In this document: positions 16,616 to 24,274 of the stretch, in pieces
Numbering within the stretch: position 1 is the stretch's first letter
Layout of the letters: each line of letters starts with the position of its first letter
NCBI GenBank assembly: GCA_017519045.1
Contig: JAFWTC010000003.1
Span: forward strand, 1-36,399
Source: Candidatus Methanomethylophilaceae archaeon
GTDB taxonomy: Archaea > Thermoplasmatota > Thermoplasmata > Methanomassiliicoccales > Methanomethylophilaceae
Length of the DNA: 36,399 bases
Direction of reading: 5' to 3'
Notes under the pieces: model-generated
Told to the model about the DNA's origin: nothing
Seen by the model: only the letters and a program-made list of their open reading frames with translations
The model's database searches: none
Translations under genes and position numbers: made by a program

Positions 16616-18688
16616 ATGCAGAACCTGTTCTGTCCGCGGTGCAAGAGCCTCCTGCCTCCAGGAAGCTCCAGGTGCCGCTCCTGCGGAGCCCCTTCGGACG
16701 ACGCCTCGGTCAGCAGGCAGACCTGCCTGTTCGACGGCATGGAGCGCAAGGACGAGCGTCCGGCGCCCAAGACCACCAGGGTGGACGGTGCCCCTTTCAT
16801 GCCGTACGAGCCGCGCGGATGCCAGATGATGATCATAGAGGACATACGCAACGCCCTGGCGGACGGGCGCCACGTGGTCATGGAATCGGGGACCGGAACA
16901 GGTAAGACTATAGTGGCACTAGCATCCTCGCTGGAGCATGCCAAGTCCTGCGGGAAGAAGGTCGTCTACCTTACCAGGACGATCTCGCAGAGCGACCAGG
17001 TGATGAGGGAGCTGAGGGCGATCGGCACGATAAAAGACGTCTCCGGAATCGCAGTCACCGGCAGGAACAAGTCGTGCCCCCTTTACCGCGGGACTCCGGG
17101 GTTCGAGAACCTGTCGCCGAACGTCCTCTCGATGATGTGCGACGAGAGGAAGCAGAGGAGCCAAAAGGGCCAGTCCGGCGGCTGCAGGTACTACGACCGG
17201 GTGAAGGCAGAGCTGGATTCCATCGAGGCCTACTGCAAGCGCGAGTACCCGACCTCCGAGACGCTGGACAAGTACTGCGAAAGCCTGAGGGCGTGCCCTT
17301 ACGAGGCCAAGAAGGCGCTCATGCGCAAGATGGACGTGGTCGCCGTCCCGTACGTCCACCTGCTGTCCAAGGACATCCGGAACAACCTTCTGGCAAACCT
17401 CAACACCGCCGGCGACGCGACCGGGATAGTGCCGGTCATCGACGAGGCGCACAACTTCATAGACGCCGCCAGGGACGAGGAGAGCTTCGTGATAGACGCG
17501 AGGATGGTGGACGCGGCCATAGATGAATGTAGCACTATAGGGAGAAATTCCGTGCTGCCAGGCGTCTCCGCGGCGGACTTCCTGAAATACTTCAAGAACT
17601 GCATGCGCGCGGTCGCCACGGAGAAGATGGGGCTGAACGTCAGGGAGTACGTGTTCGACGGAGACTACATCGAGGAGAGGATGATGTCGAAGTTCGACAT
17701 CGGACGCGGAGACCTGTCCCTGGCGATAGACGAGGTCATAGACATAGGGGAGGAGCGCAGCCAGCGTCTGATAGAGGCGGGAGAGACCAGGGTGTCCGCC
17801 ATCGAGACCCTCGGCCTGGCCATGCGCAACTGGTGCACAGCGTCCTCCAAGAGGTTCGTCAGGACCATGAAGATAGACCAGGACGGGGAGTATCTCAGCG
17901 CCTCGTGCATAGACCCGTCGGAGATCTCGTTCTTCCTCAGGGGCATCCCCGGCGCGATACACATGTCCGGTACGCTTCAGCCGCTAAACCAGTACGCCAG
18001 GGTCCTGGGGCTCCCGGACACGACCAGGTGCCGCACGTACCCGTCGCCGTTCCCGCCGGAGAACCGGAAGGTGATCTACGTCGAGGACGTCACCACCCGC
18101 CAGTCGGACATGAAGAGCGACCCAGGGATGCAGAACCGCATCGAGAGATACATCGTGAGGCTATGCGAATCGGTGGACAAGAACACGCTGGTGTTCTTCA
18201 CATCTTACAACAACATGAGGGCCATGCGCCCGTACATCGAGACCCATCTGGACAAGGAGATGTACTGGGAGGAGGCCAGGAACCTCAGGAAGACCATGGG
18301 CAGCCTGGAGCTGTTCCGCACCGGGAGGAACGGGGTGTTCTTCTCGGTCATGGGAGGCTCCGTGGCGGAAGGCATAGACTTCCCCGGAGACGAGCTCTGC
18401 TTCGCAATCATCGTCGGGATACCCTATCCCCCGCCGTCGCCGGAGATGCAGGCCATGTCGGCGATGTACGACGAGAGGTACGGCGCCGGGAAGGGATGGG
18501 TCTACTGCAGCGAGGTCCCCGCCCTCAGGAAGATAAAGCAGGCGGTGGGACGTCTGATCAGGACGGAGACCGACAGGGGCATGGCGGTCATACTGGACAG
18601 CCGGACGTCCCGCTACGCCAAGCAGCTGGACGCCGTCCCGTCCAAGGATCCGACGGGAGACGTGACCAGGTTCTTCATCCGCCGGTGA
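16616..18688 (+). CDS. XPD/Rad3-type helicase 2 with N-terminal zinc ribbon
   Basis: 690 residues, tandem paralogue of helicase 1. It adds an N-terminal zinc ribbon, NLFCPRCKSLLPPGSSRCRSCG (residues 3-24, CxxC...CxxC), and a linker; then FMPYEPRGCQMMIIEDI, Walker A MESGTGTGKT, LTRTISQSDQ, Walker B PVIDEAHNF, IHMSGTLQPLNQYA, FFSVMGGSVAEGIDFPG and KQAVGRLIRTETDRG. Cys in KSCPLY, MMCDE, GGCRYY, AYCKRE and ACPYEA fit an Fe-S domain. Own TATA box at 16588. It ends in TGA, overlapping the convergent membrane-protein gene by 14 nt. The two copies share long identical stretches around VLGLPDT-RCRTYPSPFPPENRKVIY. Confidence 0.9.
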   Translation: MQNLFCPRCKSLLPPGSSRCRSCGAPSDDASVSRQTCLFDGMERKDERPAPKTTRVDGAPFMPYEPRGCQMMIIEDIRNALADGRHVVMESGTGTGKTIVALASSLEHAKSCGKKVVYLTRTISQSDQVMRELRAIGTIKDVSGIAVTGRNKSCPLYRGTPGFENLSPNVLSMMCDERKQRSQKGQSGGCRYYDRVKAELDSIEAYCKREYPTSETLDKYCESLRACPYEAKKALMRKMDVVAVPYVHLLSKDIRNNLLANLNTAGDATGIVPVIDEAHNFIDAARDEESFVIDARMVDAAIDECSTIGRNSVLPGVSAADFLKYFKNCMRAVATEKMGLNVREYVFDGDYIEERMMSKFDIGRGDLSLAIDEVIDIGEERSQRLIEAGETRVSAIETLGLAMRNWCTASSKRFVRTMKIDQDGEYLSASCIDPSEISFFLRGIPGAIHMSGTLQPLNQYARVLGLPDTTRCRTYPSPFPPENRKVIYVEDVTTRQSDMKSDPGMQNRIERYIVRLCESVDKNTLVFFTSYNNMRAMRPYIETHLDKEMYWEEARNLRKTMGSLELFRTGRNGVFFSVMGGSVAEGIDFPGDELCFAIIVGIPYPPPSPEMQAMSAMYDERYGAGKGWVYCSEVPALRKIKQAVGRLIRTETDRGMAVILDSRTSRYAKQLDAVPSKDPTGDVTRFFIRR

Positions 18689-19325
18689 AGGTCGCCACCA
18701 GGGTGATCACCCAGGCGACTGACGTTATGAAGATCCCTCCCAGGACCTTGTTTATCCCTACATATCCGGAATACTGGTATCCGATGACGAACAAGGCTAC
18801 GGCGGAACATACAGAGGATGCGAAGAGGGCATCGTAAGCTTCGTCGAACAGAAGCAGCGGCGGAACCACCACGAGCAGCGTAACCACGGTCGCCAGGAAG
18901 CAATAGACCGAGCTGACCCACATCTGCCTCCTGTCCTCCTTTAGGCCCTTCTGGTCCTTCAAAGGCTCGACGGCGACCTGGAGCCCCACCCTCCTGATCC
19001 CTTCCTGGCGAAGGAGCCCCGCCGGGCTTCCTCCGAACTCGTACTGAAGGATCTCGGCAATCGCCTCTGGGCTTTTCCCGGAGGTCAGGATCTTCTCCAT
19101 CCTGTGCTGGTCCATGACGTCTATCATGTAGAAGAGCACGGCGTCTATCGCCCCCCAGGTGAAGTCCATCCCCACCATCAGGATGATCAGGTCCTCCACA
19201 GTGGAGAACTTCAGCACGTCGAACCTGACGGCGGTGATGAAAAGCAGCGCCATGATAAAGCCATAGAGCATCTCCTGCAGGGCCAAGGATGAGCCCGTGT
19301 GACGCGCTATCCTCCCGAATATCAT
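18675..19325 (-). CDS. Integral membrane protein, possibly VIT1/CCC1-like
   Basis: 216 residues with about five membrane helices: MLYGFIMALLFITAV, LIILMVGMDFTWGAIDAVLFYMIDV, a soluble middle region (MEKILTSGKSPEAIAEILQYEF to KEDRRQMW), then three C-terminal helices (YCFLATVVTLLVVVPPLLLF, ALFASSVCSAVALFVIGYQY, GGIFITSVAWVITLVATF). The WGAIDAV element and layout weakly resemble the VIT1/CCC1 metal transporter superfamily; I would not assign a substrate. ATG 19325 is chosen: a TATA-like TATTAA lies 25 bp upstream, while the longer ORF runs antisense through the tRNA-Ser gene and holds a CGA. It ends in TGA. Confidence 0.7.
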   Translation of the reverse strand: MIFGRIARHTGSSLALQEMLYGFIMALLFITAVRFDVLKFSTVEDLIILMVGMDFTWGAIDAVLFYMIDVMDQHRMEKILTSGKSPEAIAEILQYEFGGSPAGLLRQEGIRRVGLQVAVEPLKDQKGLKEDRRQMWVSSVYCFLATVVTLLVVVPPLLLFDEAYDALFASSVCSAVALFVIGYQYSGYVGINKVLGGIFITSVAWVITLVATFTGG

Positions 19326-19402
19326 GGATGGAAATCGGCTGGAGCGTATTAACCCGTTTCTGGAAAAGAAACAAATACTGATTGGACGTAGGCGAGTGCG
19401 TT

Positions 19403-19489
19403 GCGGAGGTAGCCCAGCTGGCCCACGGCGCCGGTCTTGAAAACCGGTGGAGAATCTCCCCGGGAGTTCGAATCTCCCTCTCCGCGCCA
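19403..19489 (+). tRNA. tRNA-Ser (anticodon TGA), CCA encoded
   Basis: Acceptor stem GCGGAGG (19403-19409) pairs with TCTCCGC (G-U at the last pair), discriminator G, then encoded CCA (19487-19489). D stem GCC/GGC, anticodon arm CCGGT-CTTGAAA-ACCGG with anticodon TGA, a long variable arm with GGAG/CTCC stem as expected for tRNA-Ser, and T arm GGGAG-TTCGAAT-CTCCC. It reads UCA and probably other UCN codons. It lies between two minus-strand genes. No intron seen. Confidence 0.95.
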
Positions 19490-19519
19490 TCTTACCCTTC
19501 TATAATCCGCATCGATGCG

Positions 19520-20149
19520 TCATTCGTCGTCCTGATCGTCATACAACTTGATGTCGAGCACGCCCATGCGCTCGGTAAGCGGAGTGGAGAGCCGCCTGTA
19601 ACGCTCATGGTCCTTATCTATAGACCGAAGCCTGGACCTGATGTCGCGGAATGCTCTGCGGATCAGCAAGAGATCTTCCTCTATCTGCTCTCTGGGAATC
19701 TGCATCAGCTGCGCCCAGTCGCCAGGGATCACCGGCTCCTCGGGGAAATCCTCCAGCCCCTCCTGCTCATCTTCCTTGTAGTTCGGACTGTCGGGATGAT
19801 AATTGGGAAGAACGGCCTCGCCCCTTTCGCACATTCCGTCGAATACCGCCTCAGCGGCATCGTCATTGACGCCGTAGTTCATCATGTCACCCCCGGTGAC
19901 GCCCAGGTCCTCGACATCCCTGTTCTTCCACATGTAGCGGCCGATGATCAGGCCCCACTTCTCATCCGGAACGAGAAGGATTTCATCATTAAAAGTGCCG
20001 AAGATGTCCCACCCGGCCAATGAATGGACGAGGTCGGCGTACACTCCGAGCTGGTATCTGGCGGCGACGTACTCTATGATCAGCTCCTCCTTGGAAAGCG
20101 TAGAAAGGTCCGCCGTCTCCCATCTGCAGAGCGTGTTGAAATAAGGCAT
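19520..20149 (-). CDS. Conserved-looking acidic protein of unknown function
   Basis: 209 residues, not recognised. Starts MPYFNTLCRWETADLSTLS, contains LVHSLAGWDIFGTFNDEILLVP and an acidic middle (YKEDEQEGLEDFPEEP), then a helical, charged part (IEEDLLLIRRAFRDIRSRLRSIDKD) and an acidic tail. No membrane segment, signal peptide or metal-binding Cys cluster. The start is supported by a minus-strand TATA (TTATATC) about 25 bp upstream, so it is probably leaderless. Monocistronic, between tRNA-Ser and the VWA gene. It ends in TGA; no CGA in frame. Confidence 0.7.
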   Translation of the reverse strand: MPYFNTLCRWETADLSTLSKEELIIEYVAARYQLGVYADLVHSLAGWDIFGTFNDEILLVPDEKWGLIIGRYMWKNRDVEDLGVTGGDMMNYGVNDDAAEAVFDGMCERGEAVLPNYHPDSPNYKEDEQEGLEDFPEEPVIPGDWAQLMQIPREQIEEDLLLIRRAFRDIRSRLRSIDKDHERYRRLSTPLTERMGVLDIKLYDDQDDE

Positions 20150-20236
20150 AGTACGAAAACAGATTGCGTAAAGATATAACGAAGAGTTACGACGCCCCGA
20201 ATTCAGAAGGGAGACTTCCTCAGGTTTCTAGATCGA

Positions 20237-20258
20237 GGGCCGCCGAAGCCGACGGCCC
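20237..20258 (-). terminator. Hairpin downstream of the VWA gene
   Basis: GGGCCG (20237-20242) pairs with CGGCCC (20253-20258) around a 10-nt loop, 13 bp after the VWA stop on the minus strand. It is a likely terminator, though without a strong U-tract. Confidence 0.45.
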
Positions 20259-20270
20259 CCTTGGTTTCAT

Positions 20271-20906
20271 TCAGATGTCCTTCTTCCAGTCTTCGGGGAT
20301 GGATTCCGCCATGGATTTGGATGCGGACCTCCTCGCATGGGCGACGACTTTGCCCACGGCGGAGAACATCCTGGCGGATCCCGCCTCGCTGCACTCGAAG
20401 TTGGCGGCGCGGTCGGCGTCGATGCCGATCTTGGCCGCCTCGGTGACGGAATCGATGTTGGCTCCGATGAAGAGGAACTCCCATCCGTCCTTCTTGCGGG
20501 TCTCGATGAGGTTCTTCACGACGCTCTGCCTGTACTCCCTGCTGGCGTTCTCCAGGCCGTCGGTGATTATGACGAAAAGGCTCTTGGCGGGCCTGGCCTC
20601 CTCCTCGGTCCCGTCCTGTACCGCTTTGATGTGGTTCACGGTCTTCCCGACGGCGTCCAGAAGGGCGGTGGAGCCCCTGACGTAATACTCCTTGGTCGTC
20701 ATCTCGGGAACGTCCTTGAGCGGCACCCTGTCGTACAGGACCTCGTACTGGTCGTCGAAGAGGACGACGGTGACGACGGCGTCGCCTTCCTCCTTCCTCT
20801 GCTTATCGACCAGCGAGTTGAATCCGCCAATGGTGTCGCTCTCCTTGCCACTCATACTCCCGCTTCTATCGAGTATGAATACCAGTTCCATAAGATTGGG
20901 GTTCAT
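20271..20906 (-). CDS. von Willebrand factor A (VWA) domain protein
   Basis: 211 residues, a single VWA domain. MIDAS motif LVFILDRSGSMSGKE (DxSxS, about residues 12-16), the conserved Thr in YVRGSTALLDAVGKTV, and Asp in FVIITDGLENAS. Metal-dependent protein-binding domain; the partner is unknown. It resembles the stand-alone VWA proteins also found in bacterial stress clusters. ATG 20906 chosen: TTAAATAC lies 25 bp upstream (leaderless), whereas the longer ORF reads antisense through the ADH synthase gene. It ends in TGA with a hairpin downstream. Confidence 0.85.
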   Translation of the reverse strand: MNPNLMELVFILDRSGSMSGKESDTIGGFNSLVDKQRKEEGDAVVTVVLFDDQYEVLYDRVPLKDVPEMTTKEYYVRGSTALLDAVGKTVNHIKAVQDGTEEEARPAKSLFVIITDGLENASREYRQSVVKNLIETRKKDGWEFLFIGANIDSVTEAAKIGIDADRAANFECSEAGSARMFSAVGKVVAHARRSASKSMAESIPEDWKKDI

Positions 20907-20985
20907 GGCGGTAACACTGACGGGTGCGTATTTAACCATATCTCCTGCATCCATTTCTCGGTGTTTCCGAAGGGCAATCGACAAG

Positions 20986-21014
20986 GATATATAGTGAGCC
21001 GTGTTAACACGTGT
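20986..21014 (+). promoter_or_regulatory. Promoter and palindromic operator of the ADH synthase gene
   Basis: TATA box GATATATAG at 20986-20994. Directly after it, GTGTTAACAC (21001-21010) is a perfect 10-bp palindrome, and ACACGTGT (21007-21014) another overlapping it. They fall between TATA and the start codon (21028), where a repressor would block transcription. Feedback control of aromatic amino acid synthesis is one possibility. Confidence 0.5.
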
Positions 21015-21027
21015 CACGGTAATCGAG

Positions 21028-21819
21028 ATGTTCGGAAAGAAGATCAGAATAGAGAGGATCATAGACAGAAACAGCGGAAACGCGGTCATCGTCCCGTTGG
21101 ACCACGGAATCAGCATAGGGCCCGTCCAAGGCATCATAGACATGAAGAAGACGGTGAACGACGTGGTCATGGGAGGCGCCACGGCCGTCCTGATGCACAA
21201 AGGGATGGTCCCGCAAGGGCACAGGACCTCCGGACATGACGTCGGCCTGATCCTGCACCTGTCGGCCTCCACCGATCTAGGGATAAATTCCAACAACAAG
21301 GTCCTGGTGGCCACCGTCGAGGACGGCATGAAGCTGGGGGCCGACGCCGTCTCCATACACGTCAACGTGGGCGCCGAGACCGAGCCCCGCATGCTCGAGG
21401 ACTTCGGGAAGGTCTCCAGCCAGTGCATGGAATGGGGAATGCCCCTGGTCGCGATGGTATACCCCCGCGGGCCTTCGATCACCAACTCCTTCGACCCCCA
21501 TGCCATAGCGCATTCCGTCAGGGTTGCGGCGGAGCTCGGGGCGGACGTGATCAAATGCAGCTACACCGGCGACATAGACTCGTTCAGCAGGGTCGTCGAA
21601 GGCTCCATGGTCCCCGTGCTGATCGCCGGAGGCCCCAAGATGGAGTCGGACATGGACATCCTCAACATGGTCCACGACTCCCTGGAGGCCGGAGGACACG
21701 GAGTCTCCATCGGAAGGAACGTGTTCCAGCACAGGAACGTGAAGGGCATGATGTCAGCCATCTCAGACATCGTCCTCCACGGTGCGACCGTCAAAGAGGC
21801 GGCGGAGCATATAAACTGA
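21028..21819 (+). CDS. aroA': 2-amino-3,7-dideoxy-D-threo-hept-6-ulosonate (ADH) synthase
   Basis: 263 residues, the DeoC/FbaB aldolase fold typical of the archaeal ADH synthase (MJ0400 type). [60 protein letters not shown], the Schiff-base Lys in [11 protein letters not shown], and [12 protein letters not shown] for phosphate binding. By family it joins aspartate semialdehyde with a sugar-phosphate-derived C3 unit in the first step of the archaeal 3-dehydroquinate route to aromatic amino acids. ATG 21028 fits family length; upstream codons in the ORF overlap the palindromic operator. It ends in TGA. Confidence 0.9.
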   Translation: MFGKKIRIERIIDRNSGNAVIVPLDHGISIGPVQGIIDMKKTVNDVVMGGATAVLMHKGMVPQGHRTSGHDVGLILHLSASTDLGINSNNKVLVATVEDGMKLGADAVSIHVNVGAETEPRMLEDFGKVSSQCMEWGMPLVAMVYPRGPSITNSFDPHAIAHSVRVAAELGADVIKCSYTGDIDSFSRVVEGSMVPVLIAGGPKMESDMDILNMVHDSLEAGGHGVSIGRNVFQHRNVKGMMSAISDIVLHGATVKEAAEHIN

Positions 21820-21824
21820 GACGG

Positions 21825-21860
21825 GCGGGGCCTCTCGAAAGGGGCCCGCTCGCTGCTTTT
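21825..21860 (+). terminator. Terminator after ADH synthase
   Basis: GCGGG (21825-21829) pairs with CCCGC (21845-21849), with further pairing inside (CCTC/GGGG), followed by TTTT at 21857-21860, directly after the stop codon. Confidence 0.55.
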
Positions 21861-21862
21861 GA

Positions 21863-21884
21863 ATCAGGGCGGATTGTCCCTGAT
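21863..21884 (-). terminator. Terminator hairpin after the UPF0280 gene
   Basis: ATCAGGG (21863-21869) and CCCTGAT (21878-21884) form a perfect 7-bp stem with an 8-nt loop that starts at the UPF0280 stop. On the minus strand it is followed by TCAAAAG, so the U-tract is weak. Confidence 0.5.
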
Positions 21885-22579
21885 CAATAGAGACAATTGG
21901 AGCAGTCGGCTCCCACCATCTCCGGTACGTCGCCGAACATCGCCACCTTCCCCTTGCAGACGGCCACGCACCCCTTCACGCCGGCTATAGTCCCTATCCT
22001 TTCCACGGCCTCGGCCATACCGTTCGGGCCGTCGACCATGTTGCCCAGCGCGGTGGCGCAGCAGTCTGCTAGAATAACGTCGTCGGAGAACACTGTGCAG
22101 AGGTCGCTGGACCCCAGGGAGACCGACGGCCCTATCCTGGCCGACGATGAGCATATCCCCGTTATCCCTTCGGAGCGGACCATGTACGCCACGTCCTTGA
22201 AGACGCTGTCATCGGCGTATATCCCTATGGGGACCGGACGTCTGGAGAAGAACGCGATGTCGCCGCCGTTCTCGACGATGGCCTCCTCCGCCCCGGCCTC
22301 GACCATCCTCTCGACCGCATGGACGGCCACGGCTCCCGCGACCCCCGCCATCGGCCCCACCCCGGAAAGGACGGACGCGGCGCACATCCTCCGCACCAGC
22401 TCCGGATCCTTGGGATCGGGAGGATACGGGTCGTAGGTTATGCCGAAGAAAGGGTCCTCGACGATCTTGCGACTGATCTGCTCCCTGGCCTCGAACACGG
22501 CCTGCTCCGCCACGCGTATGTAAGGCTCATCGGAGACTATGGTGACGATCGACTCCTCGACCTGGAAGCGGGACCTCAT
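21884..22579 (-). CDS. UPF0280 (COG2122, ApbE-like) protein of homocysteine synthesis
   Basis: 231 residues: MRSRFQVEESIVTIVSDEPY, FFGITYDPYPPDPKDPELVRRMCAA, SGVGPMAGVAGAVAVHAVE, EEAIVENGGDIAFFS, GICSSSARIGPSVSLGSSD, ILADCCATALGNMV. This is the COG2122 family, remote from ApbE. In methanogens the COG2122, COG1900 and NIL-ferredoxin proteins act together in making homocysteine from sulfide and aspartate semialdehyde. ATG 22579 overlaps the ferredoxin stop (ATGA). It lies in the same frame as the COG1900 gene, so the open frame appears continuous across all three genes only because the COG1900 gene ends in CGA. Confidence 0.88.
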   Translation of the reverse strand: MRSRFQVEESIVTIVSDEPYIRVAEQAVFEAREQISRKIVEDPFFGITYDPYPPDPKDPELVRRMCAASVLSGVGPMAGVAGAVAVHAVERMVEAGAEEAIVENGGDIAFFSRRPVPIGIYADDSVFKDVAYMVRSEGITGICSSSARIGPSVSLGSSDLCTVFSDDVILADCCATALGNMVDGPNGMAEAVERIGTIAGVKGCVAVCKGKVAMFGDVPEMVGADCSNCLY

Positions 22580-22980
22580 ATGTTGAGCTTGAGCGCCTTC
22601 ACGGAGCAGCTGTCGATGCAAGACCCGCAGGCGATGCAGGTGTCGATGTCCAGATGGACCTCCCAGGTCACAGGGTCGAACGCGAAGGACCTGGTGGGGC
22701 ATTGGGAGATGCAGGCGCCGCAGCTGAAGCACCTCTCCTTGTCGCGGAGGATGTGCCTCTCCAGCTCCTTGACCACGAACCCGAGCTCCTCCAGCCTCGC
22801 AACGCCCGCGTCCGCCTTGGCCTGGTCGCCCTCGATTATCATGATCATTATGCCGCTGCCGTCGCCCTTGATCTCGGCCTTGAGGACGTTGGGCTTGAGC
22901 CCGAACTCCGTCGCGAGGATGTAAGTGACCGACTCCTGCACGTTCATCTCGTCGAACTCTATCTTCACCTTTCTGACCAT
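22576..22980 (-). CDS. NIL-domain ferredoxin (2x[4Fe-4S]) of homocysteine synthesis
   Basis: 134 residues. NIL domain (about residues 1-75: KVKIEFDEMNVQESVTYIL, LKAEIKGDGSGIMIMIIEGD) followed by two [4Fe-4S] motifs, CFSCGACISQCP and CIACGSCIDSCS. Family role: electron carrier for reductive sulfur transfer to aspartate semialdehyde with the COG1900 protein. The start ATG is 4 nt after the CGA that ends the COG1900 gene. The spacer reads GGGGGCGATCGC-ATG; with T in place of that C it would be an excellent ribosome-binding site (GGTGATC) and a TGA stop. It ends in TGA, overlapping UPF0280. Confidence 0.92.
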   Translation of the reverse strand: MVRKVKIEFDEMNVQESVTYILATEFGLKPNVLKAEIKGDGSGIMIMIIEGDQAKADAGVARLEELGFVVKELERHILRDKERCFSCGACISQCPTRSFAFDPVTWEVHLDIDTCIACGSCIDSCSVKALKLNI

Positions 22981-22984
22981 GCGA

Positions 22985-24133
22985 TCGCCCCCTTATCTCC
23001 AGCGGCTTGACCTTCGACTCGCGCGGAAGCATCATGGAAGGCTGGTTGAGGAGGAACTCGCCTTTCTCTATCCGGTCCTTGAGCTCCGAGGCGACCTTCT
23101 TCGCGCCGGCGTACGAGGACATGGACGAGGTCCTGATCGACTTGCCGTTGTAGTCTATCTTGCCTGACCTCAGCTGGGCGTAGCTGTACCTGGCCATCGG
23201 GGTCCTCCCGCTGGGAAGGCTGTAGTCCAGCATCTCCGCAAATATCTCCTCGTCCGAGATCGCGGCCCTTCTGATGACATCCGCGTTCAGGACGGGCAGC
23301 GGAACCCCGATGCCTATTGCGAGGGATATCCCGTATCCGGTGATGTCCAGGCCGCGCACGTACCTGGAGTCCATCTGCTTCATGTCGCCTATCACGGCAA
23401 GAGTCCTCGCGCCGGCGACTGGGACCCCGTTGACCTCCTCGACGTTCGTCTTGAACTGCGTCCCCTGCCAGGAGACGTATCCCTCCCCTCCAGCCAGGAA
23501 TATCCTGGTCCCGACGCCGATGACGTCGCAGTGAGGGTCGTTCAGAAGCGGCGAGAGCTGTCCGGCGGAGCTGTAGGAGGCGTTCCTCATCTTCGGGAGG
23601 AGCTTCCCCATGTAGGTGTAGATGGTCCTGTCGGAGGTGTTGACGGCCACGGAGTAGTTCTGGTAGGCGTTGCGAGGGTTGTACAGGTAAGCCTCGTTGA
23701 GGTCGTCGAGGGTGACGTGGGTGTCGATCTCCTTCCTGACGTAGCAGTCTGTCCCGGGACCCCATGCGCGGAGGTGGATGCTCTTGCCGGCGATCAGGTC
23801 CTCGATGACGTGGGCGCCGCCGTATCCCCTGGCCGGGTCCTCGGTCATCTGGGTGGCGCCGATGTAGGTGTCCACCGCCGCCAGGCCGCCGTAGGCCTGC
23901 ACGTCGTTCAGCAGGATGTTGGTCATCCTTATGGGCGGCGTGGAATGCCCGAAGTTGAGGAACGCCCCCGAGGAGCACATGGCTCCGAACGTTCCGGTGG
24001 TGACGACGTCGACCTCCTCCGCCGCCTTCTCGGCGCCCTTCTTCCTGACGAGGTCGATGACCTCCTCCGCGGTGCAGACCACCGCCTTCCCTGACCTTAT
24101 CCTGTCGTTGATCTCCTCGTAGGTCTTAGACAT
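22985..24133 (-). CDS. Homocysteine biosynthesis protein (COG1900/DUF39), ends at a CGA codon
   Basis: 382 residues: TGTFGAMCSSGAFLNFGHS with the key Cys, GGAHVIEDLIAGKSIHLRAW, GTDCYVRKEI, RIFLAGGEGYVSWQGTQF, VRGLDITGYGISLAIGIGVP. The family catalyses sulfur insertion into L-aspartate semialdehyde on the way to homocysteine in methanogens. It lacks the CBS domains some relatives carry. Family sequence ends at SKVKPLEIRG, then CGA at 22987-22985. As Arg, the frame runs with no stop out of frame through the whole ferredoxin gene and into UPF0280 (749 codons). No other CGA in 382 codons. GGAG lies 9 nt before the ATG, and a TATA (ATTATAAG) near 24190. Confidence 0.88.
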
Positions 24134-24274
24134 GTCAAACGCTCCGTGCCTCTCGCGCGCGATAAGGAGTCGAATCGTCGGAAAGCTTATAATCTCTTCT
24201 CAAAAAACCGACGGAAGGCCAGACGGTTATATACGTTCCGCCGATACGGAACCGGAACGAGACCGGATGATGAT
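24134..24274. other. Intergenic region with U-tract and inverted repeat
   Basis: Between the Hjc-like gene and the homocysteine cluster, both on the minus strand. It holds the cluster promoter (TATA near 24190), an A6 run at 24202-24207 (U6 on the minus strand, likely Hjc terminator), GTTCCG-CCGATA-CGGAAC (24235-24252, 6-bp arms) and a TATA-like GTTATATAC at 24225-24233 with no gene behind it. The inverted repeat may be part of the Hjc terminator. Confidence 0.4.

Noticed and set aside
14683-16905. A 740-residue helicase 1
   Set aside because: The last 109 residues are an out-of-frame reading of helicase 2 and its promoter, with no helicase-like content.
19326-19490. N-terminal extension of the membrane protein
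   Set aside because: It reads antisense through tRNA-Ser, includes a CGA, and lies upstream of a good leaderless start.
21884-24133. A single 749-codon ORF joining COG1900 and UPF0280
   Set aside because: Its middle third is an out-of-frame reading of the well-conserved NIL-ferredoxin gene. The frame is open only because COG1900 ends in CGA and because high GC makes stops rare in other frames.
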